From contig CAYQTL010000034.1 of NCBI GenBank assembly GCA_964420405.1, forward strand, positions 1 through 42,583: DNA of 42,583 bases, in the 5' to 3' direction. Position 1 is the first letter of the stretch, and every line of letters begins with the position of its first letter. This stretch comes from CAYQTL01 sp964420405 (GTDB taxonomy: Bacteria; Acidobacteriota; Thermoanaerobaculia; Thermoanaerobaculales; Sulfomarinibacteraceae). Under the pieces are notes generated by a model. That model saw only the letters and a program-made list of their open reading frames with translations. It made no database searches and was not told the origin of the DNA. Position numbers and translations under genes: made by a program. Of the stretch, positions 1 to 7,770 are shown piece by piece.

Positions 1-117
1 CCCACCCCCCACCCCGCCGCCCACCCACCCACGGCGAGCTCGCGTGCGACTCCGTCGCCCGTCGAGCTCGCCGTCGGGGCAGTTGAATGAGTACCTGAAC
101 GGTCGGCAGGGGGAGAG
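1..117. other. Low-complexity C-rich edge, no gene seen
   Basis: The first 34 bases are almost only C and A in short CCCA/CCCC runs, followed by GC-rich sequence in which GAGCTCG recurs. No open frame here has protein-like character. The stretch may be the tail of an intergenic region whose rest lies outside the window. Confidence 0.4.
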
Positions 118-336
118 GTGCGCTGCGATCTCCCGATCGGGGAGCTGGTCGTTTCGCGCTCGGGTTGGTGGTCTCGAGCACAGGCTGGCGTTCTCGCGTT
201 CGGGCTGGCGGAGCTGCTCGGCATGACCCAGCAGGCGGTCTCGCGGGCCGAACGGTGGGCGTCGAACCCGACAGTGGGTCTCATGCGGCGGTGGCTGCGC
301 GTGTGCGGGCGAGGCCTGAGGCTCGAGCTGGACTGA
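118..336 (+). pseudogene. Remnant of an XRE-type helix-turn-helix regulator
   Basis: The last 45 or so residues of this 72-residue frame look like the second half of a HipB/XRE-type DNA-binding domain: a recognition-helix stretch ELLGMTQQAVSRAERW, then SNPTVGLMRRWLRVCG and an RLELD ending, as in short antitoxin-like regulators. The part before it is not protein-like. It lies over a 20-bp imperfect tandem repeat (145-204) whose period is not a multiple of three, so the normal first helices are missing. I read this as a decayed or 5'-disrupted gene. A GTG at 118 opens the frame, but the purine run GGGAGAGG touches it directly, which is too close for a normal ribosome site. It could still be a very short real protein. 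Uma2-type genes such as the next one often sit near small regulators. Confidence 0.4.
145..204 (+). repeat. Three imperfect 20-bp tandem repeats
   Basis: Units at 145-164, 165-184 and 185-204 align base for base over most positions (ends TCGGG, ACAGG, TCGGG; each opens with C/T-TGG). The 20-bp period equals about two helical turns and breaks any reading frame crossing it. Confidence 0.55.
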
Positions 337-337
337 G

Positions 338-397
338 ACGCCGTTCCAACGCGAAATCGACCGCTCCAACCGTGGGACGACCACTTCAACGCTGGAA
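338..397 (+). repeat. Second set of three imperfect 20-bp tandem repeats
   Basis: Units at 338-357, 358-377 and 378-397 share a core around CCAAC/TCAAC at the same place in each unit, and the last two both begin CGACC; a further partial CGACC starts at 398. The set lies just after the helix-turn-helix remnant and about 110 bp before the Uma2 start. The same 20-bp period as the set at 145-204 suggests a shared origin or repeated binding sites, but the two sequences differ. Confidence 0.5.
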
Positions 398-493
398 CGA
401 CCGGTGGGTTCCCCAGGGGCGGTGGGCTTCGACGGCGTCGGGGGACGGAGTCAGCGACAGGGCCAGCGGCAACGTTCAGGTCGCCGGCACGGT

Positions 494-499
494 TAGAAT
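494..499 (+). promoter_or_regulatory. Candidate -10 box for the Uma2 gene, leaderless start
   Basis: TAGAAT lies five bases before the ATG at 505, so a transcript from it would begin at or next to the start codon. No Shine-Dalgarno sequence precedes the ATG. I see no good -35 box. Confidence 0.35.
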
Positions 500-504
500 G
501 GGGC

Positions 505-1041
505 ATGGACGTGACCGCGGTTCCCGCCCTCGTCACCGAGGAGGAGTTCCTGTCGCTTCCCGAGTCGAACCAGAAACAGGAGCTCGTCGACGGGGAGGTG
601 ATCGTGGGTCCTTCTCCGACCTGGTGGCATCAGGAGGTTCTGAGCAGGGTCGTCGCGCAGCTGCGTGCCTGGGCGGCGCGGGTGGACACGCCGTGCACCG
701 TCGGCCAGGCGCCCGTCGACATCCGGTTCGCACCCGGCCGGGTGCTGCAGCCCGACGCCTTCGTCCTCCTGTGGGAGGTCGATCGGGGTCACCAGGGACC
801 GCTCGACCGCGTGCCCGAGGTGTGCATCGAGGTGCTGTCGGCCAACCGGATGTACGACCGCATCACGAAGCGGGTGATCTCCGCGGAGTCGGGCGTGACC
901 GAGTACTGGATCGTCGATCCCGCCGGCAGCCTGGAGAGGTGGTCCGGTCCCGGCCTGACCCGGCACGAGATGGTCGACGGTGTGCTCGAGGCCGACCTTC
1001 TGCCTGGTTTCGAGCTCGAGGTCGGCGCGCTGTTCGAGTGA
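505..1041 (+). CDS. Uma2 family (DUF820) protein, PD-(D/E)XK nuclease-like
   Basis: This 178-residue protein has the usual length and layout of the Uma2 family: an N-terminal T-x-E-E-F-L-S-L motif, KQELVDGEVIVGPSPTWWHQ where the glutamate and the glycine-rich turn sit, then PDAFVLLW, a conserved VPEVCIEVLS strand, and RITKR before ESGVTEYWIVDP. PDAF, the E of CIEVLS and the K of ITKR are the residues that match the nuclease core. The family is fold-related to restriction-type nucleases. Its cellular role is not established, and it is abundant in cyanobacteria, Acidobacteriota and other genomes rich in stray copies. The start ATG at 505 follows a TAGAAT box and has no ribosome site, which points to leaderless translation. 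It stands alone, convergent with the VWA gene. Family assignment is firm; function is open. Confidence 0.88.
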   Translation: MDVTAVPALVTEEEFLSLPESNQKQELVDGEVIVGPSPTWWHQEVLSRVVAQLRAWAARVDTPCTVGQAPVDIRFAPGRVLQPDAFVLLWEVDRGHQGPLDRVPEVCIEVLSANRMYDRITKRVISAESGVTEYWIVDPAGSLERWSGPGLTRHEMVDGVLEADLLPGFELEVGALFE

Positions 1042-1095
1042 CCCGGCGGCCAGCGTCGATGTCAGTTCCCGGGCGATATCGATCGGATCCGCGCC

Positions 1096-1166
1096 ACGCT
1101 GCACGCTGACGCTGATCGTGACGCTGCCTCTGACCCTGCCATCTGTCGCTGTCCCTGTCGCTGACT
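1096..1166 (+). repeat. Period-6 NNNCTG array
   Basis: About a dozen hexamers ending in CTG or GTG (ACGCTG, ATCGTG, CCTCTG, ACCCTG, TCGCTG, TCCCTG) follow each other with two single-base slips. The sequence differs from the GGGATC arrays, but the 6-bp period is the same. Confidence 0.55.
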
Positions 1167-1322
1167 GCGGGAGCTGGAGCTCGCCTGGGCACCACCTCCC
1201 GGGAAGGTGATCGTGGGTGTTGCCGAGGGGTCTGCCGGAGGCCGCCGGCCGGAGTTGGGCGCGGAGGCGGCTGACAGCCACTCGCTTGTCCGGGAGGGTC
1301 GCCACGGCCGGAGGCCGTGAGC

Positions 1323-1364
1323 ATCGGGAACGGGATCGGGAACGGGATCGGGATCGGAATGGGG
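1323..1364 (+). repeat. GGGATC/GGGAAC hexamer array (solo G-rich arm)
   Basis: Five GGG tracts at exact 6-bp spacing from 1326, alternating AAC and ATC between them, then GGAATGGGGG. It satisfies the G3-N3 G-quadruplex pattern. No clear C-rich partner arm lies to its left. It ends eight bases before the stop codon of the minus-strand VWA gene. Confidence 0.75.
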
Positions 1365-1371
1365 GGCGCCC

Positions 1372-2586
1372 TCAGCGGTCGCGGGAGAGATCCTTCGCGA
1401 GGCGCTCGACGCCGGCGAGGGTGAGGGGGTACATGGGGAACACCCGCCGCACGATCTGGATCGACGGGGCGCGCCAGTAGCCCTCCGGCATCGGGTTGAG
1501 CCAGGTGGCGTGGGGGAAGTGCTCGCGGATCCGCTCGAGGTGGTGGACGCCCGGGCGCTCGTTCCGCTCGGTCCAGTCGACGGCGCCGAACGGCTCGGTG
1601 AGCTCGCCGGGGTACATGAACGCGTCGCCGACGAGCACGAGACGGGTCTCGCGGCCGTGCCTGCGCAGCAGCTCGGCGAGGGGGACGGGGCGGTGGAAGC
1701 GCGCGTCGTGCCACACGCGGTCGTAGATGCAGTTGTGGAAGTAGACGTGCTCGAAGCGCTTGAAGTGGCGGATCGCGTGGGCGGCGGAGAACAGCCGGTC
1801 GACGAGGGCCCGGAACGGCTCCATCGAGCCGCCGACGTCCATCGCCATCAGCAGCTCGATGGTGTTCTCCTTCGGCCGCTCGAGCACGAGGTGCAGCTCG
1901 CCGCCGTCGCGGGCGGTGCGGTCGATGGTGGCCTGGACGTCGAGCTCCTCCTCGGCGCCGGTCGTCTCGAGCACCCGCAGCTTCTTCAGGGCGAGGCCGA
2001 GCTGGCGGGTGTCGAGGACGCGGTCGGAGCGGTGCTCCCGGAACCGCCGCTCGGCGGCGACCTGGACCGCCGAGCCGCCGCCGCCCTCGCCGCCGACCCG
2101 GATGCCGCCGGGGTGCACCCCCGAGTGCCCGAACGGCGACGTGCCGCCGGTGCCGATCCACTGGCTGCCGCCGTCGTGGCGCTCGTCCTGCTCCCGCAGC
2201 CTCCGCTCGAACGCCTCCCGCAGGGCGGCGACGTCGACCTCGTCGAGGCGCTGGCCCGGCGCGGGGCTCCAGCCGGGCGGGAGATTCGGCTCGGCGAGCC
2301 AGTCCCGGACCTGGCGCCCGATCTCGGCGGCGGCCTCGGGCACGCCGCGGAACTGCTCGGCAAAGGCGAGGTCGAAGTCGTCGAGCTCGGTCTCGTCGCG
2401 CACCATGATCGCCCGCGCCAGCGAGTAGAAGCCCGCGAGCGAGGAGCCGTGGAGGCCGCGGGCGAGGCCGTCGAGCAGCGTCAGCCACTGCTGCGGCGTG
2501 ACGGCGAGGCCGTGGGCGCGCAGCCGGTAGAAGAACCCGAGCAGCAGGCCCCCGCGGGCGGCCGGAGGGGCCGGCGGCGAGGTCAC
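1372..2586 (-). CDS. VWA domain protein, CoxE-like partner of MoxR ATPase
   Basis: This 404-residue protein pairs with the MoxR-type ATPase encoded just upstream; such pairs act as chaperone-like machines that insert metal cofactors or remodel complexes (CoxD/CoxE and related systems). Residues 1-130 are a helical region starting GLLLGFFYRLRAHGLAVT, typical of the family, followed by a glycine-rich linker (137-175). A von Willebrand A domain starts near 240. Its metal-site motif is DVGGSM (250-255), where the classic DxSxS first serine is glycine, a form I recall as common in this subfamily. LVGDAFMYPGEL and ATWLNPMPEGYW near the end also fit it. The GTG start at 2586 overlaps the MoxR stop by four bases (GTGA), so the two are translationally coupled. 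The target is not identifiable here, since no oxidase or dehydrogenase gene adjoins. Confidence 0.85.
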   Translation of the reverse strand: MTSPPAPPAARGGLLLGFFYRLRAHGLAVTPQQWLTLLDGLARGLHGSSLAGFYSLARAIMVRDETELDDFDLAFAEQFRGVPEAAAEIGRQVRDWLAEPNLPPGWSPAPGQRLDEVDVAALREAFERRLREQDERHDGGSQWIGTGGTSPFGHSGVHPGGIRVGGEGGGGSAVQVAAERRFREHRSDRVLDTRQLGLALKKLRVLETTGAEEELDVQATIDRTARDGGELHLVLERPKENTIELLMAMDVGGSMEPFRALVDRLFSAAHAIRHFKRFEHVYFHNCIYDRVWHDARFHRPVPLAELLRRHGRETRLVLVGDAFMYPGELTEPFGAVDWTERNERPGVHHLERIREHFPHATWLNPMPEGYWRAPSIQIVRRVFPMYPLTLAGVERLAKDLSRDR

Positions 2587-3440
2587 GACGGCGGCCAGGC
2601 GCCGCCGCGGCGGGCGCGGTCGGTGGTGGCGCGCTCGAGGACCGCCAGGTCCTCCTCCTTCTTGACCAGCGCGCCGACGAACGGCAACACCTCCGCGACC
2701 TGGCCCCGCGGGATGCCGGCGGCGAGCAGCGCGCCGATCCAGTCGACCAGCTCCGAGGTCGACGGCGGCTTGCGCAGGCCCTTGAGGCCGCGCAGCCAGT
2801 AGAACCGCTCGAGGCACTGCTCGAGCAGGTCGTCGGCGATCGTCGGGTGGTGGACCCGGACGATGTCGGCCATCAGGTCGGGCTCGGGGAACCGGATGTA
2901 GTGGAAGATGCAGCGCCGGAGGAACGGGTCGGGAAGCTCACGCTCGGCGTTCGACGTGATGACCACCAGCGGGCGCTGGACCGCGCGGTGGACCTCGCCG
3001 GTCTCGACGATCGAGAACTCCATCACGTCGAGCTCGTGGAGCAGGTCGTTGGGGAACTCGAGGTCGGCCTTGTCGATCTCGTCGATCAGCAGCACGACCC
3101 GCTCCGGGCTGGTGAGCGCGCGGCCGAGGGGCCCGAGGCGGATGTACTGGCGGATGTCGGACACGTCGTGGTCGCCGAACCGGCTGTCCTGCAGTCGCTG
3201 GACGGTGTCGTAGACGTACAGGCCGTCGGCGGCCTTCGACGTCGACTTGACGTTCCAGGTGATCAGCTCGAGGCCGAGGTCGGCGGCGACGGCGTGGGCG
3301 AGGAGTGTCTTGCCGGTGCCGGGCTCGCCGCGGACGAGGAGGGGACGCTGGATCGCCGCCGCGACGTCGACCGCGTGCCGCAGCTCCGGGGAGGTGATGT
3401 AGGTGTCGGTGCCGCTGAACCTGTGGAAGTCGTGAGCCAT
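2583..3440 (-). CDS. MoxR family AAA+ ATPase
   Basis: A 285-residue AAA+ ATPase of the MoxR/CoxD type. The Walker A motif GEPGTGKT is at 38-45, Walker B LLIDEID at 117-123, sensor 1 is in VVITSNAERELPDPFLRRC, and a helical lid follows to the C-terminus. The opening HRFSGTDTYITSPELRHAV is characteristic of the group that partners a VWA protein. I chose the ATG at 3440; a second ATG three codons upstream (3449) is possible, and neither has a strong ribosome site. The stop overlaps the start of the VWA gene by four bases, so both form one operon. It is transcribed divergently from the DUF374 acyltransferase. Confidence 0.9.
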   Translation of the reverse strand: MAHDFHRFSGTDTYITSPELRHAVDVAAAIQRPLLVRGEPGTGKTLLAHAVAADLGLELITWNVKSTSKAADGLYVYDTVQRLQDSRFGDHDVSDIRQYIRLGPLGRALTSPERVVLLIDEIDKADLEFPNDLLHELDVMEFSIVETGEVHRAVQRPLVVITSNAERELPDPFLRRCIFHYIRFPEPDLMADIVRVHHPTIADDLLEQCLERFYWLRGLKGLRKPPSTSELVDWIGALLAAGIPRGQVAEVLPFVGALVKKEEDLAVLERATTDRARRGGAWPPS

Positions 3441-3630
3441 GACGGGCATCGTAACCGACTGGACGGGGCGCGCCTTCCGAGGCGCGACGCCCGGCGCCGC
3501 CGGGCGGGTCGTCCTCCTGCCGGCAGGGGGATGGCCCGGTGTATGCTGGGGCCCGGCTGCAGCCTGGCGCCTCTTCGAGGAGGAGCTGATCGTCCCCGAC
3601 CGTGACCGGCCGGAAGGTGGTCGTCGACCA
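3441..3630. promoter_or_regulatory. Divergent promoter region between MoxR and DUF374 genes
   Basis: A TATGCT hexamer at 3542-3547 on the plus strand is a plausible -10 box for the acyltransferase gene, giving a leader of about 75 bases. A purine-rich GGAAGGTGG at 3611-3619 precedes its ATG by 11 bases. I see no matching promoter for the minus strand. Confidence 0.3.
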
Positions 3631-4419
3631 ATGAAGGCGTCTCGGCGGTATGCGTTGGAACGGCTTCTGCCGAAGCTCCCACCGGTGGCGATCGCGCTGA
3701 TCCGGTTCGTGGGCAGCACCTGGAGCTACGTTCCGGTTCGCCGCGAGATCCACCGGGAGCTGCTCGCCGGCGACCGGCCGGTGGTGGCGGCGTTTCTCCA
3801 CTCCCGCACGCTCGCGTTGCTCCACTTCTTCAGCGGCCCCGAGAACGGCCGGTGGCTGATCATGTGCTCCAAGAGCCGTGACGGCCGGTTCATGGCCGAG
3901 GTGGAGCGGGGCCTCGGCTACCAGGTCGTGCTCGGCTCCTCCGGCAGCGGCGGCGCGCGCGCGCTGGTGGACATGATCAAGATGGTGCGCCGCGATCCGA
4001 AGCTGCAGTCGTGCATGGCGATCGACGGATCCCGGGGCCCCCGCGGCGTGTGCCAGCAGGGAGTGGTCGCGATGGCCCAGAAGACCGGTGGCGTCATCGT
4101 TCCGGTGGCGGCGTCCGCCGATCGGGTCACGGTCTGGCCGAAGTCGTGGGACCGGATGCTCCTGCCCCACCCGAACGCCACGATCCCGATCCTGTTCGGC
4201 ACGCCGATCGCCGTTCCGGCGGCCCTCGACGGGTTCGGGATGGAGTCGACCCGACGTCGCGTGGAGGACGCGGTGCTCGAGCTCCACCGAGAGGCCGACG
4301 CGGAGGCCGGGTTCGAGGACAGCGAGCCGCTGCAGGATTCCGCCGCGAGGGAGCGCTCCGGGGCGCCCGTCCCGCAGTGCCGACGCCCCGCCGGTGCGCC
4401 CGTGGCGCAGGCCGACTGA
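3631..4419 (+). CDS. DUF374 family lysophospholipid acyltransferase-like protein
   Basis: This 262-residue protein resembles the DUF374 branch of the PlsC-like acyltransferases, in which acyl chains are moved to lipid or lipid A-like acceptors at the inner membrane. Visible family features are AFLHSRTLALLHFF near residue 50, which holds the His of the catalytic motif, SKSRDGRFMAEVERGLGY, and IDGSRGPRG where most members have DGPRGPR, followed by GVVAMAQKTGGVIVPVA. The last 45 residues are low in structure and rich in Glu, Ala, Arg and Pro, and are not part of the family core. There is no obvious signal peptide. The gene is not coupled to any neighbour; the Mrp operon begins 295 bases downstream. 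The acceptor cannot be told from sequence. Confidence 0.82.
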   Translation: MKASRRYALERLLPKLPPVAIALIRFVGSTWSYVPVRREIHRELLAGDRPVVAAFLHSRTLALLHFFSGPENGRWLIMCSKSRDGRFMAEVERGLGYQVVLGSSGSGGARALVDMIKMVRRDPKLQSCMAIDGSRGPRGVCQQGVVAMAQKTGGVIVPVAASADRVTVWPKSWDRMLLPHPNATIPILFGTPIAVPAALDGFGMESTRRRVEDAVLELHREADAEAGFEDSEPLQDSAARERSGAPVPQCRRPAGAPVAQAD

Positions 4420-4714
4420 CGGCTTCGAGGCACATCGCGACCGGACGGCGTCCGGCCCTGGGCAGGCGGAGTCGACGCCGTCAGATGGCGCTCGCACCGG
4501 CGCGCTGCGCGGAGAGACGGCGGAATCCGAGGGGGCCGTCGCGGTTGTCTACGATGGCGCAGGGGGTCGAGGGGTCGCGGTCGACGGGTGGCTTCCCGGA
4601 CGGGCGTGCGCCCCGTCCGCCGGTCGCCTCGTGCCGCGATGAGGAAGTGATGTCGGATCGAGGCCAGATCATCCCGCCAGCCGGCCGTCCAGGCGCCGGG
4701 CTCGCGAGAGCGCG
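4420..4714. other. Leader region before the Mrp operon
   Basis: No gene is supported in these 295 bases. TACGAT at 4550-4555 after GTTGTC is a weak -10 candidate on the plus strand. No ribosome site stronger than GCGAGAG precedes mrpA. Confidence 0.35.
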
Positions 4715-7429
4715 ATGCTGCTGATCGTCTTCGTCGCCGGGTTCCTCGCCGCCGCGGCGGCGCCGCTGGTGGTCCGCGCCAGCCCTCGCGGAGCCGGCTG
4801 GCTGCTCGCCGCGGTGCCGGGGTCCACCGTGGTCTGGTTGATCGCCACTGCGGCCGGCATCGTCGGGGAGCCGCCGTTGACCGCCGAGCTGCCCTGGATT
4901 CCCGCGGTGGGGCTGAACCTCTCCCTGAGGCTCGACGGTCTGAGCGCGCTCCTCGCCATCCTGGTGACGGGGGTCGGCGCGTCGGTGCTGGTCTACGCCG
5001 GCGGCTACATGGGATCCCATCCCCGGCTGGGGCGCTTCATGAGCTTCATGATGCTCTTCCTGTCGGCGATGCTCGGGATCGTCCTGGCCGACAACCTGCT
5101 GCTCCTCTACGTCTGCTGGGAGCTCACCACGGCGAGCTCGTGGCTGCTGATCGGTTTCGAGCACGAGGACGAGGAGTCCCGCGGCGCCGCCTGGCAGGCG
5201 CTCATGGTCACCGCCGCCGGCGGCCTCGCCATGCTCGCCGGCTTCGTCCTGCTGGGCCAGGCGGCCGGGACCTACGAGATCACGGCCATCCTCGCGCAGG
5301 GGGAGTCGCTGCGGGCCAGCCCGCTCTACCTGCCGGTGCTGCTCCTCGTCGTGGCGGGCGCGGCCGCGAAGTCGGCGCTGGTGCCCCTGCACTTCTGGCT
5401 TCCCAACGCGATGGCGGCGCCCACGCCGGTGTCGGCGTACCTCCACTCCGCCGCCATGGTGAAAGCCGGCATCTACCTGCTCGCACGGCTCAGTCCGGTG
5501 CTCGCCGGTGAGCCGGAGTGGGAGTGGCTGGTCGCCGGGCTGGGCGCGGTCACGGCGGTGGTGGGTGCGTGGCTGGCCCTGCTGCAGACCGACCTGAAGC
5601 GGCTGCTGGCGTACACGACCATCGCCGCCCTCGGCATGATGGCGGTGGCCCTCGGCGTGGGTGGCGGCGCCGCCGCCCACGCCGCCATGATCCTGCTGTT
5701 CGCCCACGGCCTGTACAAGGGCGCCCTGTTCATGGTCGCGGGGGCGGTGGATCACGGCGCCGGGAGCCGCGACCTGCGGGAGGTGGGCGGGCTGGCCGCC
5801 GTCATGCCCTTCACGGCGGCGGCCGCGCTGTTGGCGATGGTGTCGATGGTGGGCCTCCCGCCCACCCTGGGGTACCTCGCCGAGGAGGCCCTGGTGAAGG
5901 CCGCCGGGCACCACGGGCTGCTCCTGCTGCTGGCGGTGGTGCTGGCGGGCGCGCTCTACACGGCGGCCGGGTTCGTGGCGGTGCTGCGTCCGCTGCTGGG
6001 GCGCCTCCGGGCGCCACGCCCCCCGCACGAGCCTGCGGCATCGCTGTGGCTGGCACCGGCGGTGCTGGGCGTCGCCGGGGTGGGGCTGGCGCTGGCTCCG
6101 GGTGTCCTCGACCGGACGCTCATCGCCCCCGCCGCGGAAGCCGTGGCCGGCCGTGCTCCGAGGGCGGAGCTGTCGCTCTGGCACGGGGTGGGCCAGCCGT
6201 TCCTGCTGGGCATGGCGATGCTCGTGGCGGGGGCCGGCGCGGCCGGGGTGTGGGACCGGCTGCGCCGGGTGGCACGCAGGCTGACGGCGGTGGGCCGTGC
6301 CGGCCCGGAACGGGGCTACGACCTCCTGATCAGGGCTCTGGACAGAGGCGCCGAGCGCCTCGACCGGATCCTGCAGCACGGCTACCTGCCGGCGTACCTC
6401 CTGGTCATCCTGGCCGCCGCGACGGTGCTGGTGTCCATCCCGCTGCTTCAGGCGGACCTCTCCTTCGGCGCGGCCTGGTCTCCCGTCCGCCTCCACGACC
6501 TGCTGCTGGTCGTGGTGATCCTCGCGGCGGCGGCAGGGGCGTTGGTCGGGCGCAGCCGTGTGGCGGTGCTCGCCGCGCTGAGCACGGTGGGCTTCGGCGT
6601 GGCCCTGCTCTTCGCCGAGTTCGGCGGGCCGGACCTGGCCATGACCCAGGTTCTCGTCGACACGATGCTGGTCGCGCTCGTGGCGATCCTGCTGCCGGCC
6701 CTGCCCCGGTTCGACAGGCTCTCGAGTGTCCGGGAACGCGTGGCGAGGGGCGTGGTCTCGGTGGCTGCCGGGGCGGTGATCGCGACGTTGCTGCTGGCCG
6801 CCACGGCGGCCGGTCCCGCGGAGACCGTCAGCGCGTTCCACGTGGCCAGGAGCGAGGAGGCTGGCGGCAGCAACGTCGTCAACACGATTCTCGTGAGCTT
6901 CCGGGCGGCCGACACCCTCGGCGAGGTGAGCGTGCTGGGAGCCGCCGCGCTGGGAGCCCTCGTGCTGCTTGGCGCCGCGGGGACACGGGGAGCCGCCTCT
7001 CCCCGACAGGAGTCGCTGGTGCTGTCGCTCGGGGTGAAGGTCATCCTGCCACTGCTTCTGTTGCTGTCCGTCTACCTGCTGGTCGGGGGTCATCACCGCC
7101 CTGGAGGAGGCTTCGCCGCGGCCCTCGTGGCGACGGTGGCCCTGACGGTCCACGTCTTCGAGCGGTCGCGTCCCCCGGAACGGGCCTTCCTGCGACTCCG
7201 GCCAGAGATGCTGCTGGGCGCCGGGCTGGCGGTGATGGCGCTGAGTGGCGTGCCGGCCCTGCTGGCGCGAGAGCCGTACCTGACGGCGCTGTGGATCCGA
7301 GACGCCGTCCCCGTGGTGCAGCACCTCGGGACGCCCCTCCTGTTCGACGTCGGCGTCCTGCTGGCGGCGGCCGGCGCCGTGCTCGCGGTCACCGAGGCAC
7401 TCGAGGAGAGCAACCCGTGGAGATCGTGA
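4715..7429 (+). CDS. mrpA: Mrp Na+/H+ antiporter, fused subunit A-B
   Basis: This 904-residue membrane protein is the large subunit of the multi-subunit Mrp cation/proton antiporter, related to the ND5/NuoL arm of complex I. The first 420 or so residues form the proton-antiporter domain; the helix with YVCWELTTASSW carries the conserved Glu at 136, and HFWLPNAMAAPTPVSAYLH with AAMVKAGIY follows. Near residue 590 the MbhD-like part begins (LHDLLLVVVILAAAAGA, then GPDLAMTQVLVDTMLVAL), then an MbhE-like part (NVVNTILVSFRAADTLGE). The last 140 residues match MrpB (LLVGGHHRPGGGFAAALV). A separate mrpB is therefore absent because it is fused here, as in group 2-like Mrp operons. It is first in the A-C-D-E-F-G operon and overlaps mrpC by 13 bases. 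Confidence 0.93.
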   Translation: MLLIVFVAGFLAAAAAPLVVRASPRGAGWLLAAVPGSTVVWLIATAAGIVGEPPLTAELPWIPAVGLNLSLRLDGLSALLAILVTGVGASVLVYAGGYMGSHPRLGRFMSFMMLFLSAMLGIVLADNLLLLYVCWELTTASSWLLIGFEHEDEESRGAAWQALMVTAAGGLAMLAGFVLLGQAAGTYEITAILAQGESLRASPLYLPVLLLVVAGAAAKSALVPLHFWLPNAMAAPTPVSAYLHSAAMVKAGIYLLARLSPVLAGEPEWEWLVAGLGAVTAVVGAWLALLQTDLKRLLAYTTIAALGMMAVALGVGGGAAAHAAMILLFAHGLYKGALFMVAGAVDHGAGSRDLREVGGLAAVMPFTAAAALLAMVSMVGLPPTLGYLAEEALVKAAGHHGLLLLLAVVLAGALYTAAGFVAVLRPLLGRLRAPRPPHEPAASLWLAPAVLGVAGVGLALAPGVLDRTLIAPAAEAVAGRAPRAELSLWHGVGQPFLLGMAMLVAGAGAAGVWDRLRRVARRLTAVGRAGPERGYDLLIRALDRGAERLDRILQHGYLPAYLLVILAAATVLVSIPLLQADLSFGAAWSPVRLHDLLLVVVILAAAAGALVGRSRVAVLAALSTVGFGVALLFAEFGGPDLAMTQVLVDTMLVALVAILLPALPRFDRLSSVRERVARGVVSVAAGAVIATLLLAATAAGPAETVSAFHVARSEEAGGSNVVNTILVSFRAADTLGEVSVLGAAALGALVLLGAAGTRGAASPRQESLVLSLGVKVILPLLLLLSVYLLVGGHHRPGGGFAAALVATVALTVHVFERSRPPERAFLRLRPEMLLGAGLAVMALSGVPALLAREPYLTALWIRDAVPVVQHLGTPLLFDVGVLLAAAGAVLAVTEALEESNPWRS

Positions 7430-7770
7430 GCGCCCTCACCGTGGGCGTGCTCTTCGCCGCCGGGCTGTACCTCGTGCAGGGTCGCAACGCCTTCCGACTG
7501 CTGATCGGGATCGTGATTCTGGCCCACGCCGTCAACCTCCTCGTCTTCACCTCCGGCGGGCTGGTCCGGGGTGCTCCCCCGATCCTGCCCGAGGAGGGCG
7601 CCGGCAGTGGCGAGGTGGCCGACCCTCTCAGCCAGGCCCTCATCCTGACCGCGATCGTGATCGGCCTGGGTGTGCAGTCGTTCGTCCTGGTGCTGATCTA
7701 CCGTCTCGTCCAGGTCGCCCGCACCCGTGATCTCGACCGGCTCCGCACCACCGAGGAGGCCGGGGAGTGA
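7417..7770 (+). CDS. mrpC: Mrp Na+/H+ antiporter subunit C
   Basis: A 117-residue NuoK-like subunit with three membrane segments. It shows GLYLVQGRNAFRLLIGIVIL followed by HAVNLLVFTSGG and then DPLSQALILTAIVIGLGVQS, the last being the signature of MrpC/MnhC. The start is GTG at 7417, inside the end of mrpA, with GAGGAGAG at 7403-7410 as ribosome site; starting here gives the family's usual N-terminus. It ends in a four-base overlap with mrpD. The charged C-terminal tail is cytoplasmic by analogy. Confidence 0.93.
   Translation: MEIVSALTVGVLFAAGLYLVQGRNAFRLLIGIVILAHAVNLLVFTSGGLVRGAPPILPEEGAGSGEVADPLSQALILTAIVIGLGVQSFVLVLIYRLVQVARTRDLDRLRTTEEAGE

Larger units (their letters stand above)
1042..1371. 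other. Convergent intergenic region holding two period-6 arrays
   Basis: These 330 bases separate two convergent genes. They hold a CTG-type period-6 array (1096-1166) and a GGGATC/GGGAAC array (1323-1364). Between them, 1167-1322 is GC-rich with no protein-like frame. No poly-T terminator was found. Confidence 0.6.

Noticed and set aside
1..1041. Mobile element at the window start
   Set aside because: Uma2 and an HTH remnant are often in variable regions, but there is no transposase, integrase or terminal inverted repeat.
4481..7324. A 947-residue minus-strand frame opposite mrpA
   Set aside because: It is rich in Arg, His, Gln and Gly with no domain; it is the antisense of a high-GC gene.
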